A stretch of 22,241 nt of DNA, from contig CAUDCW010000021.1 in assembly GCA_958448165.1 (NCBI GenBank), forward strand, positions 1 through 22,241, given 5' to 3'. A model generated the notes under the pieces. That model saw only the letters and a list, made by a program, of their open reading frames with translations, ran no database searches and was not told the DNA's origin. Positions 5,903-12,042 of the stretch are shown one piece after another. This DNA is from an uncultured Oscillospiraceae bacterium. GTDB taxonomy: Bacteria > Bacillota > Clostridia > Oscillospirales > Acutalibacteraceae. The position numbers were made by a program, and so were the translations under genes. Numbering within the stretch: position 1 is the first letter of the stretch; every line of letters begins with the position of its first letter.

Positions 5903-6466
5903 ATGCAGAGAAAAGAAATTCAGCGTGGAGATTTATTCTACTACGATTTTGGAAAAAGGGAGGGGTCTGTCCAGTCGGGAGAGAGACCTGTAATGGTAAT
6001 TCAGGCGGACAACTTTAATGCAAACGCTCCGACAATTATTGTTGCGGCTGTTACAGCTGTGATGAAAAAGAAGTATCTTCCTTCACACATCATTTTGGGT
6101 GAGGACTTCGGTCTGAAGAAGCCGTCAATGGTTCTTCTTGAACAGATACAGACCGTCAATAAGGATGAACTGACAGACTACATTGGTTCGGTAAACGATG
6201 AAAGGCTTTGGAAGCAAATTAACGCAGCTCTTAAAAAGACTTTCGGTTTATGGATTTACAACACAGACAGAAACGGAGATGTTCGTTGCTTATGCCCCAA
6301 GTGTCTGAGCGACTATATCCACGACCCAAACTATGTTGTCAGGCGTCTTGACCCGTTTGCGAAAAGCAAAGACCACTGCGATAAGTGCAATAACAGCGGT
6401 TGGGATTACATCGTTTATGACAAACGCACCTCGGTCAAAGGAAAGGGGTGCAGGAATGTCAAATAG
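5903..6466 (+). CDS. PemK/MazF-like protein with C-terminal zinc-binding tail
   Basis: 187 residues. Residues 1-115 have the PemK/MazF fold signature: an N-terminal RGDLFYYDFG, the SGERPVMVIQADNFN strand-loop and a VLLEQIQTVNK strand, as in MazF mRNA endonucleases (normally about 110 residues). Residues 125-165 add a tail with two CxxC pairs (CPKC 131-134, CDKC 159-162), probably a zinc ribbon, which is not part of ordinary MazF. No antitoxin gene is adjacent. The start is ATG 5903 after agagagg. An in-frame start at 5831 would lie in the intergenic hairpin. The 3' end overlaps xis by 11 bases. It may be a regulator of ICE mRNA rather than a classic addiction toxin. Confidence 0.82.
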   Translation: MQRKEIQRGDLFYYDFGKREGSVQSGERPVMVIQADNFNANAPTIIVAAVTAVMKKKYLPSHIILGEDFGLKKPSMVLLEQIQTVNKDELTDYIGSVNDERLWKQINAALKKTFGLWIYNTDRNGDVRCLCPKCLSDYIHDPNYVVRRLDPFAKSKDHCDKCNNSGWDYIVYDKRTSVKGKGCRNVK

Positions 6467-6677
6467 CAGTGAAAAAAAGAAGCGTTACAACATTCCTCTT
6501 TGGTGTAAACCAAACCTGTCTATTGAGGAGGCGGCAGCTTATTCCGGTATTGGAATGGGAAAGCTTTATGAAATGACGGAAAGTCAGGATTGTCCTTTTG
6601 TTCTTTGGATTGGTAGCAGAAGAATGATTAAAAGGAAAGTCTTTGACGAGTTTATCGAAAGGCAATACTCGATTTAA
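6456..6677 (+). CDS. xis: Excisionase (Tn916 Xis-like), copy 1
   Basis: A 73-residue winged-helix excisionase. The motif NLSIEEAAAYSGIGMGKLYE is the DNA-recognition helix-turn-helix of Tn916 Xis, followed by CPFVLWIGSRRMIKRKVFDE (wing and C-terminal helix). The start ATG 6456 overlaps the end of the MazF-like gene and has aaggggtgcagga as ribosome binding site. Xis bends DNA at the element ends and directs the integrase towards excision. It is the first of three related units in tandem (6456, 6775, 7010). Confidence 0.85.
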   Translation: MSNSSEKKKRYNIPLWCKPNLSIEEAAAYSGIGMGKLYEMTESQDCPFVLWIGSRRMIKRKVFDEFIERQYSI

Positions 6678-6687
6678 GGAAAAAGTC

Positions 6688-6732
6688 AAGTCTGCGATGA
6701 GCCGATTCGCATAATTGGCTTACCGCAGACTT
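6688..6732 (+). terminator. Two-helix hairpin between xis copies
   Basis: aagtctgcg (6688-6696) pairs with cgcagactt (6724-6732), and inside it gagccgatt (6699-6707) pairs with aattggctt (6713-6721) using two G-U pairs, loop of 5. It is followed by tttga, only a short U run. It could be a leaky terminator or an mRNA-processing or stabilising structure that sets unequal levels of the two Xis proteins. Confidence 0.5.
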
Positions 6733-6774
6733 TTGAGTATGCTGTAATCACCAAAGGCAAGGAGGTTACAGCGT

Positions 6775-6996
6775 ATGTCTGACAAACAACTTAAATCCAA
6801 TATGTCGAGTGTCCCAATTTGGAAGAAGATGAACCTTACGGTTGAAGAAGCTTCGGAATATTCGGGCATTGGCACATCAAAGATAAAAGAACTATCGAAT
6901 TGCGAAGATTGTCCTTTCGTTCTTTGGAACGGGGCAAAGCGATTGATTAAAAGGAAACAATTTGAGGAATACCTGTCATCGCAGTATTCCCTCTGA
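6775..6996 (+). CDS. xis: Excisionase (Tn916 Xis-like), copy 2
   Basis: 73 residues, the same length as copy 1 and clearly a paralogue: NLTVEEASEYSGIGTSKIKE matches the recognition motif, and CPFVLWNGAKRLIKRKQFEE matches the wing region. Ribosome binding site aaggagg at 6760-6766, 8 bases before the ATG. The gap of 97 bases to copy 1 contains the two-helix hairpin. Sequence divergence between the copies suggests an old duplication with possible division of labour, for example binding different ends. Confidence 0.85.
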   Translation: MSDKQLKSNMSSVPIWKKMNLTVEEASEYSGIGTSKIKELSNCEDCPFVLWNGAKRLIKRKQFEEYLSSQYSL

Positions 6997-7009
6997 TGGA
7001 GGTGGTGTT

Positions 7010-8191
7010 ATGGGAAATAAGCAGACTGAATTGAATAATTCAGGTAATCAGGTGGAAACCGTGCCGGTTTGGGTAAAGCCTTACCTTACGATTGATGAAG
7101 CGACCGCTTACACAGGCATAGGCAGAGACAAACTCTATGAGATGACAACGGTCAATGACATTTATGAGCTTTGGAAGGATTTGAAGCGAGGTCTGAAAAA
7201 CAACACCTTTGAAAACTATAAGTATATGTATGAGACCTTTGTCCGTCATCAGATAGGTTCAAAGACTGTATCTTCTCTGAGAAAAACAGATATAAAGAGG
7301 TTCTATAATTACCTTGCAGACGAACGCCATCTGAAGCCGGCGACCATTGATAATATTCATACGGTTCTCCATCAGATTTTGGATATGGCGGTCGATGATG
7401 ACTACATCAGGAATAACCCGTCAAACAATGTGCTCAAAGAGTTGAAACAGTCCCATTGTTTTCAGACCGAGAAGCGTAGAGCCTTAACAAAGCCGGAGCA
7501 AGAGTTGTTTCTTGACTATTTGAAAAACTCTCCGACATCAAAGTATTGGTATCCGGTGTTTGCGGTTATGATTGGTACGGGACTTCGTGTTGGAGAGGTT
7601 ACAGGGTTAAGATGGTGCGATATTGATTTGGAAGAAGGTATCATTGATGTGAACCACACGCTGGTTTACTATGACCATCGTACCGAGGGCAGTAAGCGTG
7701 GCTGTTACTTCAATGTTAATACGACCAAAACCCCGGCAGGAAGAAGAAAAGTGCCTATGCTCGGTTTCGTCAAAGAAGCATTTTTAATGGAAAAAGAAAG
7801 ACAGGAATTACTTGACCTTCATTGTGAAGCGACTGTTGACGGATACACCGATTTTATCTTCATCAACCGTTTCGGACAGCCGCAACATCAGGCAACCCTC
7901 AACAAAGCAATTCGCCGTATTATTCGTGACTGTAACGATGAGCAGTTGTTGAAAGATGAAAATGCAGAAGTATTGCTCCCGCATTTTAGCTGCCATTCTT
8001 TAAGGCATACTTTCACAACAAGAATGTGCGAAGCAGGGGTAAATGTTAAGGTCATTCAGGACACGCTCGGTCATAAGGATATTTCAACTACGCTCAACAT
8101 CTATACCGATGTAACAAAGGAGCTGAGGAAGTCCGAATTTGAAGGTCTTGACTCCTACTTCAAAAATGAGTATAATAAAGTGTCGGTTTGA
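7010..8191 (+). CDS. int: Xis-integrase fusion: tyrosine recombinase lacking its arm-binding domain
   Basis: 393 residues. Residues about 18-46 (VPVWVKPYLTIDEATAYTGI, then GRDKLYEMT) are the first half of a third Xis. At residue 47 the protein passes directly into the core-binding domain of a Tn916-type integrase (TVNDIYELWKDLKRGLKNNT). The catalytic domain is complete: Arg193, Lys240, His329, Arg332, His355 and Tyr365. Typical Tn916-type integrases begin with about 70 residues that bind arm-type repeats and lie outside the core-binding domain. That domain is absent, as are the Xis wing and C-terminus, as if one deletion joined xis3 to int. Start ATG 7010 with ggaggtgg. The catalytic part may still cut and join DNA, but regulated excision could be impaired. 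Confidence 0.85.
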   Translation: MGNKQTELNNSGNQVETVPVWVKPYLTIDEATAYTGIGRDKLYEMTTVNDIYELWKDLKRGLKNNTFENYKYMYETFVRHQIGSKTVSSLRKTDIKRFYNYLADERHLKPATIDNIHTVLHQILDMAVDDDYIRNNPSNNVLKELKQSHCFQTEKRRALTKPEQELFLDYLKNSPTSKYWYPVFAVMIGTGLRVGEVTGLRWCDIDLEEGIIDVNHTLVYYDHRTEGSKRGCYFNVNTTKTPAGRRKVPMLGFVKEAFLMEKERQELLDLHCEATVDGYTDFIFINRFGQPQHQATLNKAIRRIIRDCNDEQLLKDENAEVLLPHFSCHSLRHTFTTRMCEAGVNVKVIQDTLGHKDISTTLNIYTDVTKELRKSEFEGLDSYFKNEYNKVSV

Positions 8192-8462
8192 CAGATTAAA
8201 TTGATACGGACTTCATAGTTGGTGGATAAAAGCATTTACATCATTTACATCAATTCTTACACAAAGCCCCCACGAAACTAATCGAAAATAAAGTAAAGTA
8301 GGATTTTGAAAAAATCTGATTTGCGACTTATTTTGAACTATGTTGGGTTATAGCAAGAATTGAAACGATGTCCTAAATCGTCCCCACGATGAAGAGTTTG
8401 GATAAGTAACACCCCAAAACCCCAGTGTTTCTGCGGGTTTCGAGAGTTGCGATGTCTCGGAT
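8192..8462. other. Non-coding region after int, with direct repeats
   Basis: No gene seen. It contains a direct repeat tttacatca-tttacatca (about 8236-8253) with the same 9-bp design as tttacgcca-tttacgcc at 8462. These paired 9-mers are candidate integrase/Xis arm-type sites near the element end. No convincing terminator follows int. Confidence 0.4.
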
Positions 8463-8584
8463 TTACGCCATTTACGCCAAACGGTGCAGAAAATTGTGCA
8501 GAGCGAAAACAATCGCATATTTAATGAATTTGACCTTGATGGATTCGTTTTCATCAAGGTCTTTTTTGTTTGACAGATGGACAA
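8463..8584. repeat. 122-bp element-end repeat, copy 1
   Basis: Begins with ttacgcc-atttacgcc, followed by two gtgcag copies 11 bp apart, an AT-rich stretch, and an intrinsic terminator (gaccttgatg / catcaaggtc with six T). Copy 2 at 9494-9616 differs at about 5 bases and one indel. Repeated short motifs beside an integrase gene are typical of the terminus of an integrative element. The identity of the exact crossover site is not visible. Confidence 0.8.
8532..8567 (+). terminator. Intrinsic terminator in repeat copy 1
   Basis: Stem gaccttgatg (8532-8541) with catcaaggtc (8552-8561), loop of 10, six T. It separates the element genes from the hydrolase gene. Confidence 0.8.
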
Positions 8585-8606
8585 AATCAGGCTGAAATGA
8601 TATAAT
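8578..8606 (+). promoter_or_regulatory. Promoter of the hydrolase gene
   Basis: TGGACA (8578-8583), 17-base spacer, TATAAT (8601-8606), just after the terminator. The -35 lies in the last bases of repeat copy 1. Copy 2 has TAGACA at this place but no -10. Confidence 0.7.
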
Positions 8607-8646
8607 TATAGCAAGATAAATCGGAAGTTGACGGAGGAAACACAAA

Positions 8647-9372
8647 TTGAAGCTTGAAGAATATGGGAAGGAAAACAATAGCATTATAGTGATGCTGCAT
8701 GGAGCAAATTTTGTGCATTGCTATGGTAGGCAATATTCGCTCGCTAATTCTTTTCACATTATCGTACCCCATATCATGGGATTTGGAGATGAAGCGGGCA
8801 GAATCTTTTACACGGATACGTGTTGTGCCGAACTTGTAAACATGATAAGAAGCCTCAACAAAAAAGTTTTACTGGTGGGATTTTCATTGGGTGCGCAACT
8901 TGCTTTCAAGCTTGTATCGGAATATCCGGAATTATTTTATTCTGCCATAATCGTCAGTCCGTGGCTGAACAAAACGGAATCTTCATTAGCGGAAGTTATG
9001 AAAATGAATGAAAAGCAATTTGCTTCATTCAAGAAAAAGTGGCTTTGTAATATCATAGGCATGATGAATGGACTTCCCAGAGAGCCGAGAAAAAAATTTG
9101 TTCATCAGATGCAGAATGTTAAGATTGATACTATTCGTAATTCCGTGAATAATGGCATAACATTTGAAAGCGAACCGGACTTTGCCAAAGTGCCAATTCC
9201 TATTATTGCGTTGGCCGGAGGAAAAGAACCAAAAGAAGTAATGGACAGCGTCAAACGAATGGCTGAGATCAATCCGAATTGTCGGTGTGAGATATGGGAT
9301 AAGGCTGCTCACAATATTCCGCCGATGTTTGCAAAAAGATTCAACCAGTTGATTTTAGACACGGTGCAATAA
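8647..9372 (+). CDS. Alpha/beta hydrolase
   Basis: 241-residue cytoplasmic alpha/beta-hydrolase fold protein. HGAN (18-21) can form the oxyanion hole, GFSLGAQ holds the nucleophile Ser80, and KAAHNIP near the C-terminus supplies His222. The acid residue is probably in the ALAGGKEPKEV segment. Start is TTG 8647, set by ggagga 8 bases before, with a good promoter at 8578. The substrate cannot be told. The gene stands alone between the two copies of the 122-bp repeat and so was probably carried in by an element. A terminator (aggcagcc / ggttgcct) follows at 9404. Confidence 0.85.
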   Translation: MKLEEYGKENNSIIVMLHGANFVHCYGRQYSLANSFHIIVPHIMGFGDEAGRIFYTDTCCAELVNMIRSLNKKVLLVGFSLGAQLAFKLVSEYPELFYSAIIVSPWLNKTESSLAEVMKMNEKQFASFKKKWLCNIIGMMNGLPREPRKKFVHQMQNVKIDTIRNSVNNGITFESEPDFAKVPIPIIALAGGKEPKEVMDSVKRMAEINPNCRCEIWDKAAHNIPPMFAKRFNQLILDTVQ

Positions 9373-9403
9373 ATTCTGATTTACAGCATTAATCTATACT
9401 ATA

Positions 9404-9493
9404 GCAGGCAGCCTTATGTGAGGTTGCCTGATTTTTTATGCCCAAGAATGAATCGCAAACTTCGATTTTCTCCTGTTTCCTATATAATATACC
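9404..9493 (+). repeat. Terminator-promoter module, copy A
   Basis: gcaggcagcc / aggttgcctg hairpin with a T run, then a stretch related to 10,673-10,764 (shared words gaatcgcaaact, tttcct and ataatata). It ends the hydrolase transcript. Its promoter-like ataatata runs directly into repeat copy 2, so any gene once driven by it is gone. Confidence 0.6.
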
Positions 9494-9616
9494 TTACGCC
9501 ATTTACGCCAAACGGTGCAGAAAGTTGTGCAGAGCGTAATCAATCGCATATTTTAATGAATTTGACCTTGATGGATTCGTTTTCATCAAGGTCTTTTTTG
9601 TTTGACGGATAGACAA
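9494..9616. repeat. 122-bp element-end repeat, copy 2
   Basis: About 95% identical to 8463-8584 at an offset of 1,031 to 1,032 bases, including the paired 9-mers, both gtgcag motifs and the terminator (9564-9599). On its right it abuts an open frame lacking a start, so it probably marks an insertion or deletion point. It is likely the end of a second, related element, or a duplicated end. Confidence 0.8.
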
Positions 9617-9657
9617 TAGCGGAAGGCAGACTGTGGAACAATAACCCTTGGGAAGAT

Positions 9658-9993
9658 ATGCCTGACTATGTAAACTATTATGAGAATGAAGTGTATTTAT
9701 TTCAATTCTTTTTATTTGACAGCAAAAAGGACATTTGCGAGGATTCTCCGAGTATAAACGGCGTGTGCTATATCTACGATGAAATTGAATACGTTGATGA
9801 CCTCGGTTTAGGCAACACCGTTGTTCCTGATGACGACTTTGAGGAGCATTGCGACGACGCTGAGGTTGTTATGAAATACGGCTATCAGGGTGACTACGAG
9901 ATTACTCCAACTATGGTATATGACCATATTCTTACAAAGTATATTGCCGCTGTCTTTCGTTATACTTTTTCTGATCTTTTTGAGGATTTTTAA
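9658..9993 (+). CDS. Acidic protein of unknown function, probably 5'-truncated
   Basis: 111 residues from ATG 9658. Strongly acidic, with aromatic-rich strands (NEVYLFQFFLFD, YIYDEIEYVDDLG) and no motif I recognise. The frame is open upstream to 9613 with protein-like sequence (LWNNNPWED just before the ATG). There is no good ribosome binding site, and the upstream DNA is repeat copy 2. I therefore think the original gene was longer and lost its 5' end when the repeat arrived. The next gene starts 1 base after its stop, so the two were one operon. No promoter is visible now. Confidence 0.55.
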   Translation: MPDYVNYYENEVYLFQFFLFDSKKDICEDSPSINGVCYIYDEIEYVDDLGLGNTVVPDDDFEEHCDDAEVVMKYGYQGDYEITPTMVYDHILTKYIAAVFRYTFSDLFEDF

Positions 9994-9994
9994 G

Positions 9995-10636
9995 ATGGAA
10001 GAAAAAGAGTTTTATCTTTTTAAGTGTCAGAATGGCATCAGACAAACACTCGGTATAAGGGATTTAGTTTTTCATAGTCCTTATACATTCACCAATGTTT
10101 TTTATGAAATTAAAAATTCAGCCGATGAAAACGACCTTTTGAATAGATTAAGTTTGATCATCAAAGGAAAAGTCACATTGGCACAATCCAAAAGCAACAA
10201 AATCACCTACCATATCATCACAGAAAACCTCGGAAAGGTTTTTTTGAGAATTAGATTGAGAAAGGAGTTACAGATGGATAGCTTTGATTGGAACAGAAGC
10301 AAAGAAGATTTATTAACAGAAATGCGAATTGCTTTATCAGATGTTTTTGAGGAAACAGATTATACAATAGTCCGAAATCCCACACAGGGAGAGAAAATGA
10401 ACAATATATATCGCAAGGGTAGAAATAAAAGATCGGCATTTGTTATTCCCTTACAGCGTCGCATGAGCTTTACTTTTGCCTTTAATACCGAATACCTTCC
10501 TGCTATAAAGATGTCCGGTGCAAAGCTGGGCGAGTTAAAAGAAATTAAGAAGGATAGGTGTCCTAATTGGAGACAATATACAAATCTCTCATACGATGAC
10601 TTAAGACTTGTTTTGTCTGCGTTTGTAAAACACTGA
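9995..10636 (+). CDS. Protein of unknown function
   Basis: 213 residues starting at ATG 9995 with tgagga 8 bases before. A longer frame upstream overlaps the preceding gene and lacks a ribosome binding site. It begins with an acidic MEEKEFYLFKCQNGIRQ, is basic overall, and has an Arg/Lys-rich C-terminal half (YRKGRNKRSAFVIPLQRRMS) that could bind nucleic acid. No transmembrane segment or signal peptide. I do not recognise the family. It is coupled to the acidic gene before it (1-base gap). An acidic-plus-basic pair like this could be immunity plus effector, but that is speculation. An intrinsic terminator follows at 10,673. Confidence 0.65.
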   Translation: MEEKEFYLFKCQNGIRQTLGIRDLVFHSPYTFTNVFYEIKNSADENDLLNRLSLIIKGKVTLAQSKSNKITYHIITENLGKVFLRIRLRKELQMDSFDWNRSKEDLLTEMRIALSDVFEETDYTIVRNPTQGEKMNNIYRKGRNKRSAFVIPLQRRMSFTFAFNTEYLPAIKMSGAKLGELKEIKKDRCPNWRQYTNLSYDDLRLVLSAFVKH

Positions 10637-10672
10637 CATTAAGAAAACTTAATTCTCTCACTTTCTTTTTTT

Positions 10673-10764
10673 GCAGGCAGCCTGTTGTAACAGGCTGCCT
10701 GTTTTTTTTATGCCTATAAACGAATCGCAAACTACGCTTTTCTCTCGTTTCCTCTATAATATAG
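10673..10764 (+). repeat. Terminator-promoter module, copy B
   Basis: Intrinsic terminator (caggcagcctg / caggctgcctg, then eight T), then gaatcgcaaact and an AT-rich promoter-like end (cctctataatata). Related to copy A at 9404. It closes the unknown two-gene operon and offers a -10 for the short ORF at 10,784. Confidence 0.6.
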
Positions 10765-10783
10765 GTAAAGGAGAGGATACGGT

Positions 10784-10816
10784 ATGAAAAGAATTACTTT
10801 CCTCTATCTATTGTAA
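10784..10816 (+). pseudogene. 10-codon ORF with strong ribosome binding site; truncated gene or leader
   Basis: MKRITFLYLL and then a stop, preceded by taaaggagagg 7 bases before the ATG and the -10 of module B. Its TAA forms part of the -35 (TTGTAA) of the next promoter. It is either the stub of a gene removed by rearrangement or a leader peptide. Nothing downstream shows a continuation of its frame. Confidence 0.35.
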
Positions 10817-10839
10817 TCGTAGCAACAAACGAGTATAAT
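10811..10839 (+). promoter_or_regulatory. Promoter of the toxin-antitoxin operon
   Basis: TTGTAA (10,811-10,816), 17-base spacer, TATAAT (10,834-10,839). The start would be near 10,846, giving a leader of about 175 bases that holds five hairpins before the antitoxin gene. Confidence 0.65.
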
Positions 10840-10888
10840 ATAGACAGAATATTGCTATTGTTATTCGGAGCGGAGCGACAACCATAAC

Positions 10889-11004
10889 ATTTGCCGCAGG
10901 CAAATATTTCATATCGCAAAGCGATATTTCACTCGCCGTCAGGCGAATTTCATATGACCGTAAGGTCATATTTAATTGCAAGGTCATTGTGATAATGACC
11001 TTGC
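10889..11004 (+). repeat. Array of five different hairpins
   Basis: Five successive palindromes with different stems: atttgcc-gca-ggcaaat (10,889), atatcgc-aaa-gcgatat (10,911), tcgcc-gtca-ggcga (10,933), atatgacc-gtaa-ggtcatat (10,952) and gcaaggtcatt-gtgat-aatgaccttgc (10,978). The first four are separated by 5 to 6 bases of the form tttca(t/c); the last gap is tttaatt. The array fills the leader of the toxin-antitoxin operon and ends just before its ribosome binding site. The first hairpin recurs at 13,501 in another array of the same design. Confidence 0.85.
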
Positions 11005-11019
11005 CAAGGAGGTGTTTTT

Positions 11020-11286
11020 ATGATTATCCGTCCGTCAGCGGCAATCCGCCAGAATTACAACGAAATTGCCGAAATGTGCAGAAAGACCGAGGAGCCGATT
11101 TTCCTCACCAAAAACGGCGAGGGCGACCTGGTTGTTATGGATATTGAAACCTACAACAGGAGAGAAAAAATGCTCAAGCTGAGGGAGGAGCTGTTGGCTG
11201 TTGAGGAGGACAGACTGCACGGAAGACCGGGATATACCCTTGATGAACTCGAAGCTTACCTTGATGAAGTGATTGCAGAGGTGTAG
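11020..11286 (+). CDS. Phd/YefM-family antitoxin
   Basis: 88 residues. The N-terminal domain IIRPSAAIRQNYNEIAEMCR, then EEPIFLTKNGEGDLVVMDIE, is the DNA-binding Phd/YefM fold that autorepresses the operon. The C-terminal LREELLAVEEDRLHGRPGYT and the acidic tail would wrap and inhibit the toxin. Strong ribosome binding site aaggaggt. The toxin gene follows after 3 bases. Such pairs stabilise chromosome islands and plasmids. Here the pair stands at the junction between element cargo and chromosome. Confidence 0.88.
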   Translation: MIIRPSAAIRQNYNEIAEMCRKTEEPIFLTKNGEGDLVVMDIETYNRREKMLKLREELLAVEEDRLHGRPGYTLDELEAYLDEVIAEV

Positions 11287-11289
11287 CGT

Positions 11290-11607
11290 ATGGGAGAAAA
11301 ACAAAGGTATAAGGTTATTGTGTCAGACCGAGCAAAGCAAATGCTCGGAGTGCATATCCGTTTTCTGGCACAGATGAACAAAGAGGCAGCGGCAGAGAAA
11401 AAGAAGCAGATTATGACTGCACTTCGTTATCTTGCTCAAATGCCGCAAAGGCTTCCGTTTGTTGATGAAGAATATCTGAATCAATCTCAATATCATAAGA
11501 TGTATGTTGAAAAGTGGTATTTTGTTCTTTATCAGATTTTGGATGATACGGTGTATGTGGAGTATATACTTGACTGCCGCAAGGATTACCACTGGCTCAT
11601 ACGCTGA
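11290..11607 (+). CDS. RelE/ParE-family toxin
   Basis: 105-residue basic protein of the RelE/ParE superfamily: KVIVSDRAKQMLGVHIRFLA (first strand and helix), then the strand EKWYFVLYQILDDTVYVEYI and the C-terminal DCRKDYHWLIR typical of this family. Members either cut mRNA on the ribosome (RelE) or poison gyrase (ParE), and the sequence alone does not decide. It is co-transcribed with the Phd-like antitoxin (3-base gap), and a strong terminator follows. Confidence 0.87.
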   Translation: MGEKQRYKVIVSDRAKQMLGVHIRFLAQMNKEAAAEKKKQIMTALRYLAQMPQRLPFVDEEYLNQSQYHKMYVEKWYFVLYQILDDTVYVEYILDCRKDYHWLIR

Positions 11608-11621
11608 ATATCCGGTGATGA

Positions 11622-11652
11622 AACCGCTCGTGAGTAAAGTTCGGGCGGTTTT
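11622..11652 (+). terminator. Terminator of the toxin-antitoxin operon
   Basis: Stem aaccgctcg (11,622-11,630) with cgggcggtt (11,642-11,650), loop of 11, followed by tttt counting the stem end. Confidence 0.75.
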
Positions 11653-11687
11653 GTGTTATCCCGTGCGCTTGTGCAGATCCGCCACCC

Positions 11688-11716
11688 TTGACACAGACGG
11701 CTTTAGAGCTTATAAT
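11688..11716 (+). promoter_or_regulatory. Consensus promoter upstream of murI
   Basis: Perfect TTGACA (11,688-11,693), 17-base spacer, TATAAT (11,711-11,716). The next gene on this strand is murI, whose start lies about 325 bases on, behind a complete repeat cassette. Confidence 0.85.
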
Positions 11717-11740
11717 TAACTGTAAATGTGTTATGAAAAT

Positions 11741-12013
11741 AGAGTGAAGAGTGGAGAGTGGAGATGTTTACTCGAAACGAGTTCGTAGGGAACACTCTTG
11801 AGTGTTCCGGCTCGCTCTTATGAATGTTGCATATGTTTCGTAGGGGTGACCCTTGCGGTCGCCCGGGATAGACGCAGTGACTGTTATGTTATACAAAATT
11901 ATAATAGAGTTTAATTTTTTGGCTCGACCCGGAACGGTCAAGACCGTTCCCTACAAACTCACAGACCCGTTGCGAAATTCATCTTCACTCTTAACTCTTC
12001 ACTCTCAACTCTA
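11741..12013. repeat. Intergenic repeat cassette 1 (between promoter and murI)
   Basis: Bounded by period-7 tandem repeats in opposite orientation: agagtga-agagtgg-agagtgg (11,741-11,761) and cactctt-aactctt-cactctc-aactcta (11,986-12,013). Inside are ggaacactc-tt-gagtgttcc (11,789-11,808), gggtgacc-cttgc-ggtcgccc (11,844-11,864), and ggaacggtc-aa-gaccgttcc (11,931-11,950), the last with its gtaggg tag inverted. No coding potential. The arrangement resembles a composite miniature element. Confidence 0.75.
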
Positions 12014-12042
12014 TTTTCTATTCTTTCGGGGAGGGAACGGCA

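Noticed and set aside
10889..11004. Hairpin series as a CRISPR or integron attC cluster
   Set aside because: Each stem has a different sequence, the gaps are only 5 to 7 bases, and there is no integron integrase or cassette ORF.
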